A stretch of 64,000 nucleotides of DNA from Lentihominibacter hominis (GCF_014385065.1 NZ_JACRTA010000003.1:372001-436000); one strand, 5' to 3'; positions 17,598 through 27,028 are shown, numbered from the stretch's first letter. Notes: generated by a model not told the origin, from the letters alone. Translations and numbers: made by a program.

Positions 17598-20273
17598 TCA
17601 AACATTGTTTTTTCTCTCTTTTACTTTTTTCTGTATAAGCTTGATAAACTGTATAACGGGAATATTCAAAAACGCCAAACCATACACCGTCAGAAGCTGA
17701 GGGATTCCCAAAGCATGGACTTTAAATACATGATCAAAGGCAGGTACAGCAAGAGCCATTGTTATCAAAATCATTCCAAGAAGAAAGGCGCCTATAAGAT
17801 ACTTATTGTTCCAGAACCTTTTGGTGAATATCACAGGTCTGTCAGATTTACAGTTAAACCCATGGAAAAGCCTGCTGCTGCAAAGTGTTCCGAAAGCCAT
17901 AGTACTTCCCAAAAGGGCGCTTCCGCCAAACTCGCCGGCAGTAAACCACCCGTTTAAACCAATCAAAAACGCCACAACGGTCATTATACATATAGAAAGG
18001 CCACCAATACCTATTTTGGACAGAAAATCCTTTGTCAATATAGATTCATTGGCAGGTCTCGGTTTTTCCTTCATAAGGTCTGCATTATGAGGCTCAAGTC
18101 CCAGAGCTATCGCCGGAAGACTATCTGTAAGCAAATTGATAAACAACAGGTGAACAGGTGCAAAAGGAACAGGAAGAGCAAACACAGATGCATAAAGAAC
18201 CACCAATATCGCTCCAAAATTTCCCGAAAGCAGAAACTGTATGGCATTTTTTATGTTCTTATATATATTTCTTCCGTTTTCCACAGCCTTCACTATAGTG
18301 GCGAAATTATCATCTGTAAGAACCATAGCGGCCGCATCTTTCGAAACTTCACTTCCCGTGATACCCATAGCTACACCTATATCAGCCTGTTTAAGCGCAG
18401 GCGCATCATTTACACCGTCCCCTGTCATGGCCACGATGTTGCCTTTATCCTGCCAAGCCCTTACGATCCTGATCTTGTGTTCCGGAGAAACCCTTGCATA
18501 AACAGAAATTCCCTCCACATATGACTTAAGTTGTTCATCATCCATATCATCTATTGAAGAACCCTCACAGGCTTCCGATTCGTCCTTCAATATCCCGATC
18601 TTCTTAGCTATAGCAGCCGCAGTGACTTTATGATCTCCTGTTATCATCACAGGTTTTATGCCGGCATCTATACATTCGGCAACAGCCGCCATAGATTCTT
18701 CCCTCGGCGGGTCCATCATAGAGATAAGGCCTAAGAACACCATTTCATTTTCATCATCAATCCCTGGAACAAAACCATGTTTTATTTCTTTATAAGCGAA
18801 GGCCAGCACCCTCAGCCCATTTTGGGAAAAATCACTATTACATGTCTCTATATCAGTTATATCCTGCTGCGTAAGAGCTCTTACCCCCTGTGCTGTTTGT
18901 ATTGCCGTAACCCTATTAAGCAATACATCTACAGCCCCCTTTGTTATCATCACATTTTCGGCTCCGTTGAATAAATCCGGCCGATCACCTGTAAGCCTGT
19001 GACATGTAGACATCAGTTTTCTGTCACTGTCAAAAGGTATTTCTTCTGTCCTTATGCTTACACTCCTCTCCATATCATATGAAATGCCGAGCTTTATGCC
19101 GATATTTATAAGAGCAGTCTCTGTAGGATCTCCGATTTCTTTGCCGTCTGCTATTGTAGAATCATTACACAAGATACTCGATAACAACAGTTGTCTTTCT
19201 CCGTTATTTCCAATATCAATATCCGAAGATGATATCTTTTTTCCATGAACATAATAGTCTTCTACAGTCATCTTATTTTGAGTAAGAGTTCCTGTTTTAT
19301 CTGAACAGATAACAGAAACACTTCCAAGTCCCTCTACAGCCTGAAGTTTTCTGATTATAGCATGTTCCTGGGCCATTTTCTGCGTTCCAAAAGAAAGTAC
19401 AATAGTCACTATAGAACTTAATGCCTCCGGTATAGCCGCTACTGCAAGAGCCACAGCGAAAAGAAAAGCATCGCCTATAGGCTGGCCTCTAAAAACACTT
19501 ATACCGAACAATATTCCGCAGAAAACGAGTATAAGGATTGATAACTTCTTTCCGAAATTATCAAGATTGACTTGAAGCGGGGTTTTCTTTTCAGATGTAG
19601 TTTTCAAAAGCGTGGCTATTTTTCCTACTTCTGTTTCCATTCCTATGGCAGTTACAAGGAATTCCCCTCTGCCATAAGTAACAAAACTTCCTGAATACAC
19701 CATATTGAGCCTATCGCCAAGAGGGACAGTCTCTTCTATCACTGAAACATCTTTCTCAACACCAAGGCTCTCTCCGGTAAGCGCACTTTCATCAATTTTC
19801 ATACCTGCATTTGAAATTATTCTGCCGTCAGCAGGTACAAAATCACCCGCCTCTAAACTCACTCTATCACCTACGGTAATTTCGGAAGCTGGAATTTTTA
19901 TAAATTGCCCTCCTCTGAATACCTTTGCTTCAGGCGCTGACATTTTCTTAAGACTGTCTAAAGACTGTTCAGCTTTAACAGTCTGCACAGTTCCCAATAT
20001 AGCATTTATTGTTATTACTACCAATATAACAATAGCACTTTCTACATCACCCAATATTCCTGATATTATTGCTGCAAATATCAATATAATAACAAGAAAA
20101 TCTTTAAACTGTTCAAAAAAAAGCCTGATAATGGATTTTTGCTTTCCTTCCACAAGTTCATTAGGCCCGTATTTTTCTCTATTAGACGCCACCTGCTGAT
20201 CACTGAGAGGTTCTGTGCTTCCATTAACTGTAACCATGGCGTCTTTCTCAGTCATTTTATAAAACTCGTTCAT
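17598..20273 (-). CDS. P-type cation-translocating ATPase (type IIA-like, probable Mn2+/Ca2+ exporter)
   Basis: The 891-residue pump is a complete P-type ATPase: actuator motif TGES at 166-169, phosphorylation site D325 in CSDKTGTLTQNKM, nucleotide-binding KGAVDVL, hinge TGDGVNDAPALKQADIGVAMG, and about ten membrane helices with a C-terminal cation-ATPase domain. Sequence and topology match the Ca2+/SERCA-like IIA group, but helix 4 reads PEALS at 282-286 instead of the usual PEGLP. The gene sits behind an apparent yybP-ykoY manganese riboswitch. In Lactococcus that riboswitch class controls the related P-type ATPase YoaB, so I infer manganese efflux or detoxification; calcium remains possible. 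A GGAG precedes the ATG at 20273. Confidence 0.9.
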   Translation of the reverse strand: MNEFYKMTEKDAMVTVNGSTEPLSDQQVASNREKYGPNELVEGKQKSIIRLFFEQFKDFLVIILIFAAIISGILGDVESAIVILVVITINAILGTVQTVKAEQSLDSLKKMSAPEAKVFRGGQFIKIPASEITVGDRVSLEAGDFVPADGRIISNAGMKIDESALTGESLGVEKDVSVIEETVPLGDRLNMVYSGSFVTYGRGEFLVTAIGMETEVGKIATLLKTTSEKKTPLQVNLDNFGKKLSILILVFCGILFGISVFRGQPIGDAFLFAVALAVAAIPEALSSIVTIVLSFGTQKMAQEHAIIRKLQAVEGLGSVSVICSDKTGTLTQNKMTVEDYYVHGKKISSSDIDIGNNGERQLLLSSILCNDSTIADGKEIGDPTETALINIGIKLGISYDMERSVSIRTEEIPFDSDRKLMSTCHRLTGDRPDLFNGAENVMITKGAVDVLLNRVTAIQTAQGVRALTQQDITDIETCNSDFSQNGLRVLAFAYKEIKHGFVPGIDDENEMVFLGLISMMDPPREESMAAVAECIDAGIKPVMITGDHKVTAAAIAKKIGILKDESEACEGSSIDDMDDEQLKSYVEGISVYARVSPEHKIRIVRAWQDKGNIVAMTGDGVNDAPALKQADIGVAMGITGSEVSKDAAAMVLTDDNFATIVKAVENGRNIYKNIKNAIQFLLSGNFGAILVVLYASVFALPVPFAPVHLLFINLLTDSLPAIALGLEPHNADLMKEKPRPANESILTKDFLSKIGIGGLSICIMTVVAFLIGLNGWFTAGEFGGSALLGSTMAFGTLCSSRLFHGFNCKSDRPVIFTKRFWNNKYLIGAFLLGMILITMALAVPAFDHVFKVHALGIPQLLTVYGLAFLNIPVIQFIKLIQKKVKERKNNV

Positions 20274-20383
20274 TCCATGCTCCTTTTAAATTATTATACC
20301 CATATCTCACATTTTACTTTCAGGCGATGTGTGCCAAATTTAGCAGTAAAATTTCTTCCAAACCATAGATTTAGGCGGCTCAT

Positions 20384-20505
20384 AAAAAAAGAGACTTTTA
20401 CTGCATATTAAATGCAATAAAAGTCTCGCAATTTAATTACGCTCCGGATGAAAATCATCGCGTTGACGATAGCGTAAACACTGATGTGTCTGCTACTCCC
20501 TTTTA
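20384..20505 (-). promoter_or_regulatory. Probable yybP-ykoY manganese riboswitch with terminator expression platform
   Basis: Read on the minus strand, the transcript starts with AAAAGGGAGTAGC (20504-20492), the conserved opening of the yybP-ykoY class. It continues with ACGCTATCGTCAACG and a CCGGAGCGT segment, and ends with TTGCGAGACTTTTATTGC, close to the class's GCAAGACC 3' element. The aptamer 3' end overlaps one arm of a terminator: TAAAAGTCTC (20418-20427) pairs with 20391-20400, followed by seven T on the RNA strand (20384-20390). Mn2+-stabilised aptamer would free the downstream ATPase gene from termination. The match is from memory of the consensus; a covariance-model search (RF00080) would settle it. 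Confidence 0.82.
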
Positions 20506-20513
20506 TTAAGAGT

Positions 20514-20542
20514 ATAATATATTCATTTCATATATATGTCAA
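20514..20542 (-). promoter_or_regulatory. Promoter of the riboswitch-ATPase transcript
   Basis: On the minus strand TTGACA (20537-20542), a 17-nt spacer and TATTAT (20514-20519). It overlaps the last codons of the DMT transporter gene, so the riboswitch RNA starts at about 20507, just before its first conserved element. Confidence 0.8.
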
Positions 20543-21473
20543 TACATTCTTTATCTGCATTTTCTTTTTTTCTCAGTTTTTTTCTGATAAAAAGATCATC
20601 AGGAAGCTGTGAGACTATTATAGCTAAAAACATCATCCCACACCCTATATATTCATGTATCGAAAGAATCTCTCCGAAGAATATCCAACCTGAAAATAAT
20701 GTGAAAACAGTTTCAAGCGCCATTATAAGGCATGCCAGATTAGGATTTGTAGCCTTCTGCCCCATAGTCTGAAAAGTATATCCTACCGCACAAGCTATTA
20801 CACCGGAATATATTATAGGTATCCATGCATCTTTTATAGCCGTCCACGTGATACCACCGAAGAAAACAGCCGGAATCACACATATCAGTCCAGCCACAAT
20901 AAACTGACTGCACGTCAAAACAGCAGGCTTTATTCTTCTGACAAAGTGATCTATGGCATGTATATGCACAGAACATAAAAAAGCCGCGCAGAACATCATA
21001 ATATCTCCAAAGGTTACAGCTTCGATACCATTGAAAAGGCAAAGAAAATATAGGCCAACAAGTCCGATAGCTACCCCTATCCACAAATTTCTACCGGTCT
21101 TTTTACCCAGATAAATCCCTATCATGGGAGTTATAAAAATATAAAGAGCTGTTATGAAACCTGCTTTACCTACAGATGTATATGGAAGTCCAATCTGTTG
21201 AAGCAATATAACAGCGGCTATAAGGCTTCCACAGCATAACGCGCACTTCAAAATTTCTTTGAACGTTGTTATTTTTTCCTCATCGTCAGAAGATTGTTTT
21301 TTTTGCAAAACCAATACAAAAGGAAGCATGACAATGCCTCCTAATATACATCTTACTGAAGTAAAAATAAAAGGATCTATATATTTAAGACCTTCCTTCT
21401 GCGCTGCTAAAGAAAATCCCCAAACCAGTGCCGCCACAAATAAAAACAAATTCCCTTTTGCACTGTGTCTCAT
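20523..21473 (-). CDS. EamA/DMT family transporter
   Basis: The 316-residue protein has ten predicted membrane segments in two EamA repeats. The first begins GNLFLFVAALVWGFSLAAQKEGL and the second contains GDIMMFCAAFLCSVHIHAID. VGYTFQTMGQKATNP and LETVFTLFSGWIFFGE are typical of the drug/metabolite transporter superfamily. Members export or import amino acids, nucleosides or drugs; the substrate is not predictable. Its start lies 3 nt from the stop of the preceding Spx/ArsC-like gene, so the two form one transcript. Its 3' end carries the promoter of the riboswitch. Confidence 0.88.
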   Translation of the reverse strand: MRHSAKGNLFLFVAALVWGFSLAAQKEGLKYIDPFIFTSVRCILGGIVMLPFVLVLQKKQSSDDEEKITTFKEILKCALCCGSLIAAVILLQQIGLPYTSVGKAGFITALYIFITPMIGIYLGKKTGRNLWIGVAIGLVGLYFLCLFNGIEAVTFGDIMMFCAAFLCSVHIHAIDHFVRRIKPAVLTCSQFIVAGLICVIPAVFFGGITWTAIKDAWIPIIYSGVIACAVGYTFQTMGQKATNPNLACLIMALETVFTLFSGWIFFGEILSIHEYIGCGMMFLAIIVSQLPDDLFIRKKLRKKENADKECIDIYMK

Positions 21474-21476
21474 GTT

Positions 21477-21818
21477 TTAAAATATCCATTCTTTCTCTTT
21501 AAATCCCACGAGAATGCGCTCTCCATCTATAAGAAGAGGTCTTTTTACCAGCATGCCATCTGATGCAAGAAGCGATATTTTCTCAGAATCACTCATTTCC
21601 GCCAACTTATCCTTAAGGCCAAGTTCTCGATATTTCATACCGCTGGTATTAAAAAATTTCTTTATAGGATATCCGCTTTTTGCAATCCATTCTTCCAATT
21701 CTTTCTCATTGGGATTATTTTCTACTATATGTCTGTCATCAAATTCAACCCCCAGACTTTCCAGATGCTTTTTAGCTTTCTTACATGTAGAACATTTAGG
21801 GTATTCTATAAATAACAT
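21477..21818 (-). CDS. Spx/ArsC (YffB) family thioredoxin-fold protein
   Basis: The 113-residue protein has the ArsC/Spx/MgsR fold: a redox-active CSTC at residues 9-12, LESLGVEFDDRHIVENNP, FNTSGMKYRELGL and the conserved RPLLIDGERILVGFKEKEW. The pattern, with CxxC and KRPLL, is that of YffB/Spx-like regulators or reductases rather than a proven arsenate reductase; no arsenic genes are adjacent. It would act as a thiol-disulfide reductase or an RNA-polymerase-binding stress regulator. An AGGAGGT-type site precedes the start. It is co-directional with the DMT transporter 3 nt downstream. Confidence 0.85.
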   Translation of the reverse strand: MLFIEYPKCSTCKKAKKHLESLGVEFDDRHIVENNPNEKELEEWIAKSGYPIKKFFNTSGMKYRELGLKDKLAEMSDSEKISLLASDGMLVKRPLLIDGERILVGFKEKEWIF

Positions 21819-21995
21819 ATTTACAACCTCCTTATTATATCAGTGTCATTTTAACATAAGACTTCATCATTTTGAAAGCTACCAAAAAATAAAATTCATT
21901 ATCATAAAGTTATTATTAATATTTACAATTTTAATGCAGTATATTATATTTTTTATATTAAGATAAATTCAGAATCTATATTATTCATATTATTA

Positions 21996-22026
21996 AAAAC
22001 GGTACCGCAAATCACGGCACCGTTTT
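21996..22026 (-). terminator. Terminator after rpmF
   Basis: AAAACGGTaCCG (21996-22007) pairs with CGGcACCGTTTT (22015-22026), apart from one internal A-C mismatch. It lies 24 nt after the rpmF stop. The 232 nt between rpmF and the Spx/ArsC-like gene otherwise holds only AT-rich sequence. Confidence 0.7.
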
Positions 22027-22050
22027 AATTTTAAAGCTATATTATCCTGT

Positions 22051-22236
22051 TTATGCTTCTGCAGATTCCACAACATCCTTACCGTTGTAATAATTACAGT
22101 TAGGGCAAACTCTATGCGGAAGCTTTGGCTCGTGGCACTGCGGACAAATAGAAAGCCCCGGTGCTTTCATCTTCATGTTCGCAGATTTTCTCTTATCTCT
22201 TCTTGCTTTCGAAGTTTTCCTCTTAGGTACTGCCAT
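22051..22236 (-). CDS. rpmF: 50S ribosomal protein L32
   Basis: The 61-residue protein begins [17 protein letters not shown], the standard L32 start, and has a four-cysteine zinc ribbon, CPQCHEPK...RVCPNC, so it is the zinc-binding form. It is part of the 50S subunit. An AAAGGAGGT site precedes the ATG. The usual upstream partner yceD (DUF177) is absent; ackA is upstream instead, and rpmF has its own promoter at 22318-22347. Confidence 0.97.
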   Translation of the reverse strand: MAVPKRKTSKARRDKRKSANMKMKAPGLSICPQCHEPKLPHRVCPNCNYYNGKDVVESAEA

Positions 22237-22317
22237 ATTTTACACCTCCTTTTGCTCCGTTATATGTATGATATATTCGTTAAATTAAATATCTGTCGAA
22301 TAATTCGCAACTTCTAA

Positions 22318-22347
22318 AGTATACCTTCCATCGGTATCTCTTGTCAA
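22318..22347 (-). promoter_or_regulatory. rpmF promoter
   Basis: On the minus strand TTGACA (22342-22347), an 18-nt spacer and TATACT (22318-22323), 82 bp before rpmF and after the end of ackA. Confidence 0.7.
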
Positions 22348-22396
22348 CAATTATTTTCATACGATGATAAAAAGCTGTATACTATAGATTCCCTTA

Positions 22397-23596
22397 TTAT
22401 TTACCGGTAACGATCTTATAAGTATCTCTGGCAATCATTAACTCCTCATTAGTAGGAATCAAAATAATTTTTACTCTTGAATCATCTCTGGAAATAATCA
22501 TCTCTTTACCTCTTACCTTGTTCTTTACAAGGTCAAGTTTTATTCCCAGATTGCCTAAATCATTACAGATGATATCTCTCATGCCTATGTCGTTTTCCCC
22601 TACACCGGCAGTAAACACTATAGCATCTACACCGTTCATTTCGGCGATATAAGCACCGATGTAAAATCTAACCTTATGAGCAAAAACCTTGAGAGCCAGA
22701 AGAGCCCTTTCATTTCCTTCTTCAGCAGCAGCCTCAAGATCTCTGAAATCACTGGACACCCCTGATATACCCAGTACACCCGATTTTTTGTTAAGTATTT
22801 CATTGGCAACGCCCTGATCAAGCTTTTCTTTCTCTCTGATGTATGTAACGATGGCTGGGTCAATATCACCACTTCTTGTTCCCATTACCAATCCCTCCAA
22901 CGGAGTAAATCCCATGGAAGTATCTATACATTTACCTCTCTTTATAGCTGATACGGAAGCTCCATTTCCTAAGTGACATGTTATCAACTTCAAATCATCG
23001 ATATTTACATTCAGTATGTCAGAAGCCCTTTCAGCTACATACTTATGGCTTGTTCCATGGAAACCATATCTTCTGATTCCGTATTTTTCATAATATTCAT
23101 AAGGAATAGCGTAAATATATGATTCAGGAGGCATAGTCTGATGAAAAGCTGTGTCGAATACACCTACCATCGGTGTGTTTGGCATCAGTTCCTGACAAGC
23201 CGCAATACCGAGAAGGTTAGGCGGATTGTGGAGAGGAGCCAAATCGATACATTCTTCAAGGGCTTCAATTACAAGATCATCTATCAGTACAGAATGAGCA
23301 AATTTCTCTCCGGCGTGAACTACACGGTGTCCTACTGCGCCTATCTCGCTCATATCTTTAACGACGCCGTGATTTTCATCCTGTATCGCCATAAGAACGT
23401 GTGAAATAGCATCTTTATGATTTTCCATAGGAACGATAAGCTGGAACTTGTCCATGCCTGTCTTCGTATGAGTTATCACAGATCCTTCCATCCCTATTCT
23501 TTCAACCAAGCCTTTACAGAGAAGTGCTTCGTTAGTCATATCCAGAACCTGATACTTCAGTGAAGAACTACCACAGTTAATTACTAAAACTTTCAT
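22397..23596 (-). CDS. ackA: Acetate kinase
   Basis: The 399-residue protein starts [17 protein letters not shown] and has [60 protein letters not shown] and [19 protein letters not shown], all canonical for AckA. It interconverts acetyl phosphate plus ADP and acetate plus ATP, the substrate-level phosphorylation step of acetate-forming fermentation. Phosphotransacetylase (pta) is not adjacent. A strong promoter lies 41 bp upstream. Confidence 0.98.
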   Translation of the reverse strand: MKVLVINCGSSSLKYQVLDMTNEALLCKGLVERIGMEGSVITHTKTGMDKFQLIVPMENHKDAISHVLMAIQDENHGVVKDMSEIGAVGHRVVHAGEKFAHSVLIDDLVIEALEECIDLAPLHNPPNLLGIAACQELMPNTPMVGVFDTAFHQTMPPESYIYAIPYEYYEKYGIRRYGFHGTSHKYVAERASDILNVNIDDLKLITCHLGNGASVSAIKRGKCIDTSMGFTPLEGLVMGTRSGDIDPAIVTYIREKEKLDQGVANEILNKKSGVLGISGVSSDFRDLEAAAEEGNERALLALKVFAHKVRFYIGAYIAEMNGVDAIVFTAGVGENDIGMRDIICNDLGNLGIKLDLVKNKVRGKEMIISRDDSRVKIILIPTNEELMIARDTYKIVTGK

Positions 23597-23637
23597 TTAC
23601 AATTCCTCCATCTTTGTATTATTAAAACAACTATATT

Positions 23638-23666
23638 ATTATACCCTTTAAAGCAAAGTGATTCAA
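23638..23666 (-). promoter_or_regulatory. ackA promoter
   Basis: On the minus strand TTGAAT (23661-23666), a 17-nt spacer and TATAAT (23638-23643). Confidence 0.75.
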
Positions 23667-23715
23667 TACCTTTGGCTATTTTCAGAATTTTCCGCCTCAA
23701 CATATCACTGATTTT

Positions 23716-24927
23716 TCAGACTATATAAGGCTTCATAACTTTATCTGAAAAAATGTACAAATCACGCGCATTAATAACATTATAAACATCAGAAGATATT
23801 ATATCATATTTTAAAGTTTCTTCTACATCCCTGTATAAATCCTTCTCTTTATTTATATTGGTAATTATTGGAATATGAGGATTCTCCTGTTTCTTTATTA
23901 ATTTAATAAGCCTGCGTCCCTTTTCTCCTGCTGCCAGGACTCTTGCATAAATATTCTTTTGCGGATTATATTCTTTCAATCCTATGAGAATATATATAAT
24001 AAGTCTCCTCACAGTAGATTCTGTATAACGTTTGGACACCATTGCAGAAACAAGATGATCCATAGATGATGCTTTTACTATCTCTTTTCTGAATTTATTT
24101 TCAAGGCCTTCTCCCATGCAGTGTATACGCGCCATTTCCTCGTTCCCACTTTTCATCAGCTCACCCTTTAACAACAAGAATGCACGTTCTTCAACTTGTC
24201 TGGGATTCTGTACTCTCACAAGCTCTGCCGCAGAATTATCAGGCATATATTCTCTCAAAACAGTTTCTCTCACAGCACCTTCACGTATCATCTCCCTTAA
24301 AACAGAAGCTCCTGCAAATCCAGCCAACTCATTGTATTCTCGATATCCCGAACCAAAACGTTTTACTACATGAGCCGTCACGGCATGTCCTTTTTCTCTC
24401 CAATATGATATCCTTTTCAAATATTCAATAGCCAATATATTATTGGGTTCAGTCATAAGCGAGGCTTCATCCCTGCTCAGAATCCTCTCCACTCCCTTTT
24501 GGAAAGCTTTTACTGACGAATACCCCTTTTTCATTTCCAGCTGTCTGATCTCATTTATATTATCCTTATATTTTGAAAGTTTCTGTACAACAGCTTCCAG
24601 CCGGTGCAGATCTCCGCTTTCACTTCCAAAAGATATATGAGTAGCTCCTATACCAGTCAAAATATCTATTGCACCCGATGCAAAAACTTCTGCTCTTGAA
24701 CATGCAAAAATAAATGGAAGTTCAAGAACAAGATCCACACCATTTTCCACAGCTATTCTGCTCCTGCTCCATTTATCTAATACGGCAGCTTCCCCTCTCT
24801 GTGTAAAACTGCCGCTCATTACAGCAACAGAATATTCTGCCCCTGTATTTTCCATGGATTTTTCAAGATGATATCTATGCCCGTTATGAAACGGATTGTA
24901 TTCTGCTGTAATTCCTAAAATTCTCAT
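23716..24927 (-). CDS. tmcAL: tRNA(Met) cytidine acetate ligase TmcAL
   Basis: The 403-residue protein begins MRILGITAEYNPFHNGHRYHLE, with the nucleotidyltransferase HxGH motif as HNGH, then YSVAVMSGSFTQRGEAAVLDKWSR, LVLELPFIFACSRAEVFA and ISFGSESGD, all conserved in the TmcAL (formerly YlbM) family. It forms acetyl-adenylate from acetate and ATP and acetylates C34 of elongator tRNA-Met. Its neighbour ackA is the acetate-handling enzyme. It lies 7 nt after the ylbJ-like gene, matching the Firmicutes order rsmD, coaD, ylbJ, ylbM. Confidence 0.93.
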   Translation of the reverse strand: MRILGITAEYNPFHNGHRYHLEKSMENTGAEYSVAVMSGSFTQRGEAAVLDKWSRSRIAVENGVDLVLELPFIFACSRAEVFASGAIDILTGIGATHISFGSESGDLHRLEAVVQKLSKYKDNINEIRQLEMKKGYSSVKAFQKGVERILSRDEASLMTEPNNILAIEYLKRISYWREKGHAVTAHVVKRFGSGYREYNELAGFAGASVLREMIREGAVRETVLREYMPDNSAAELVRVQNPRQVEERAFLLLKGELMKSGNEEMARIHCMGEGLENKFRKEIVKASSMDHLVSAMVSKRYTESTVRRLIIYILIGLKEYNPQKNIYARVLAAGEKGRRLIKLIKKQENPHIPIITNINKEKDLYRDVEETLKYDIISSDVYNVINARDLYIFSDKVMKPYIV

Positions 24928-24934
24928 AAATTAA

Positions 24935-25861
24935 TCATAACACAAAGAGAGAAATAATAAAAGCCGCCGCTGCTGCAAATATACTATGTGTCAACTTACT
25001 TACAAACAAATACTTTATCGGAATTCCTGTTCCAGAAAGCATACTCATAGACTGCCCCAAAACAGAAAGTCCTCCCCATGACATTATCGCTGCAGAAAGT
25101 ATACACTTCATCGACTCTGTCATAGACCCGCATTCCGCGACAGCTCCGCAGCCCACCGTCATTTCAAAAAATCCTTTTACAAGAGCTCTGACAGACTGAC
25201 TCTCTACAAGAGAAAAACCACCGCACATATGAAGTAGATCTGTGATAAACATAAACATCACTATGTAAGCCAGCACTATTCCCAAAGATCTAAAAGACAT
25301 GATTATAGCCTCTGTGAAAGATTCTTGTATTCCTCTTCCAGAAGAACCATTTCTTAAGGACGAAATCTCAATTGCAGGGTCTCTTCCCAAAATTCTGGTA
25401 TAAAGAACACCATTAGCAAAAGCGCCTATATAATGCGCCACAGCTATTATTCCCCCCAACATACCTGAACCCAGCATACCTGCTCCTACAGCTCCTACCA
25501 TGAAAGCCGGCCCGGAAGTGCTGCAGAAACTCATGAGGCGTTTAGCTTCCCTCATGGAAATTTCACCATCGCGTTTCAGATCACCTACTATTTTTGCTCC
25601 CATTGGATATCCTGAAAGTACACTCATAGCAAAAGGAAAAACACCTGATTTGAATAACCTTATAACACCTATATTCTGTAGAAAATTTGCACAGATAAAA
25701 AAAGGCAAAAGCGCAGGCAAAACATTACTTATCCACAGAGATATCCCTTTTCTCGCAGAATAAAGAGCTATCGTAGGAAATATTACCATCAGAATGCAGC
25801 ATGCAGAAGTTATAAATCCTGCAACAAATATTCTTTTTTTGTTAAATTTAAAAATACTCAT
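24935..25861 (-). CDS. YlbJ-like sporulation integral membrane protein
   Basis: The 308-residue protein has around eight membrane segments and the nucleoside-recognition (Gate) fold, with LWISNVLPALLPFFICANFLQ, SGYPMGAKIVGDL and FCSTSGPAFMVGAVG as landmarks. Its position between coaD and tmcAL matches ylbJ of Bacillus and Clostridia, a gene needed for spore cortex formation and controlled by mother-cell sigma factor E. I did not find a clear sigma-E promoter. Its place in the cluster and the spore genes elsewhere in the window support the call; substrate unknown. Confidence 0.85.
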   Translation of the reverse strand: MSIFKFNKKRIFVAGFITSACCILMVIFPTIALYSARKGISLWISNVLPALLPFFICANFLQNIGVIRLFKSGVFPFAMSVLSGYPMGAKIVGDLKRDGEISMREAKRLMSFCSTSGPAFMVGAVGAGMLGSGMLGGIIAVAHYIGAFANGVLYTRILGRDPAIEISSLRNGSSGRGIQESFTEAIIMSFRSLGIVLAYIVMFMFITDLLHMCGGFSLVESQSVRALVKGFFEMTVGCGAVAECGSMTESMKCILSAAIMSWGGLSVLGQSMSMLSGTGIPIKYLFVSKLTHSIFAAAAAFIISLFVL

Positions 25862-25908
25862 GATCTATTTATATTAATAAACCATGAGTATTATGTATCT
25901 ATTATTGT

Positions 25909-26478
25909 TTACTGATCCTCTTCTTCGCTTTCAGCTGAAGGAGCCGGTATATCATCGGCATCCATCTGTGTCCTGTACGCCATATCTTTGAGTTCATCTC
26001 TATTGGCTGCCAAAGCAGAATTAATATCATCAAAAGCTTTCTCTATACTTGTAAACATCTCTCCGAAATATATGGAGCTGAGATGTTCCATCTTCCCCTG
26101 AAAACTGTACAATATACTGTCAAGATAATCATATGTACCTATCTTAAGCTGTTTAGCAGTATTCTCGGTAACTCTCATCAGCTCATCAGCACGAAGCTTC
26201 GCTTTTACTGTTATATCGTTATTTTCCACCAAAGCATCCGCCTGTTTCTGAGCATCTTCTATTACCGCCTCATATTGAGTTCTGGCCTCGGCGATTATTC
26301 TCTCTCTTTCGTTTTTTATCCACTGAGCCTGCTGGATCTCATCCGGTAATTCGGCTCTTATTTCTCTGACTATTTCCAATAATTCCTGAGAGTCCACCAT
26401 TATTTTTCCCGTAAGAGGAAATCCTGCGGCAGTGTCAACAATTTCTTCAATTTCTTCTAAAAGTTCTAAAACCCTCAT
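25909..26478 (-). CDS. Coiled-coil protein of unknown function (coaD-linked, ATP-synthase-B-like)
   Basis: The 189-residue soluble protein is largely helical. Residues ~40-110 are a charged, alanine-rich coiled coil (IKNERERIIAEARTQYEAVI...KQADALVENNDITVKAKLRADE) like the stalk of ATP synthase subunit b. The end is acidic (SAESEEEDQ). No membrane segment or enzyme motif is visible. Homologues are often annotated as an ATPase or V-type subunit, without evidence of such function. It lies 9 nt after coaD in transcription and 47 nt before the ylbJ-like gene. A structural or division-site role is possible; I cannot assign one. Confidence 0.75.
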   Translation of the reverse strand: MRVLELLEEIEEIVDTAAGFPLTGKIMVDSQELLEIVREIRAELPDEIQQAQWIKNERERIIAEARTQYEAVIEDAQKQADALVENNDITVKAKLRADELMRVTENTAKQLKIGTYDYLDSILYSFQGKMEHLSSIYFGEMFTSIEKAFDDINSALAANRDELKDMAYRTQMDADDIPAPSAESEEEDQ

Positions 26479-26487
26479 ATTATCCTC

Positions 26488-26976
26488 CTATTTATCGTCA
26501 GTTAGTTCTTTCATTCTTTCCAGTATCGCATCAGGAACCAGTCCGTCTATGGATCCTCCCAGTGAATATACTTCTTTTATCATACTTGAGCTTATAAAAG
26601 AATACTGCGGATCAGTCATAAGAAACACAGTTTCAACAGTTTCATGAAAAAGTCTTGCATTCATCTGAGCCATCTGAATCTCATATTCAAAATCCATAGT
26701 GGCTCTCAAGCCTCTGACAACTACATTAAAGCTGTTATCATTGACATAGTTGGCAAGCAGCCCGGAAAAACAATCAACCTTTACATTTCTAAGATGTTTA
26801 AGCGCATCTTCTATCATAAATTTTCTCTCTTCCAAAGAAAACACGCACTTTTTGGAAGGATTAACTATTATTCCGATGGTAAGCTCATCGTAAAGTTTAG
26901 CAGATCTCTCTATTATGTTCAAATGTCCGTTTGTAAGAGGATCAAAAGATCCAGTATACAAAGCCTTCGTTTTCAT
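26488..26976 (-). CDS. coaD: Phosphopantetheine adenylyltransferase
   Basis: The 162-residue enzyme starts MKTKALYTGSFDPLTNGHLNII, with the TNGH nucleotidyltransferase motif, and has IIVNPSKKCVFSLEERKFMI, VVRGLRATMDFEYEIQMA and YSFISSSMIKEVYSLGG, all conserved in CoaD. It makes dephospho-CoA from phosphopantetheine and ATP. The frame runs upstream to 27000, but GGGAGGAG sits just before the ATG at 26976, and the conserved N-terminus starts there. It follows rsmD by 52 nt, the usual Firmicutes pair. Confidence 0.97.
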   Translation of the reverse strand: MKTKALYTGSFDPLTNGHLNIIERSAKLYDELTIGIIVNPSKKCVFSLEERKFMIEDALKHLRNVKVDCFSGLLANYVNDNSFNVVVRGLRATMDFEYEIQMAQMNARLFHETVETVFLMTDPQYSFISSSMIKEVYSLGGSIDGLVPDAILERMKELTDDK

Positions 26977-27028
26977 CTGTACTCCTCCCAGAAATTCCAA
27001 TTAATTATATCACGAATCCAGCCTTCAT

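Noticed and set aside
21477..21818. Arsenate reductase ArsC
   Set aside because: The CSTC active site and the absence of arsenic genes favour a Spx/YffB-like protein over a proven arsenate reductase.
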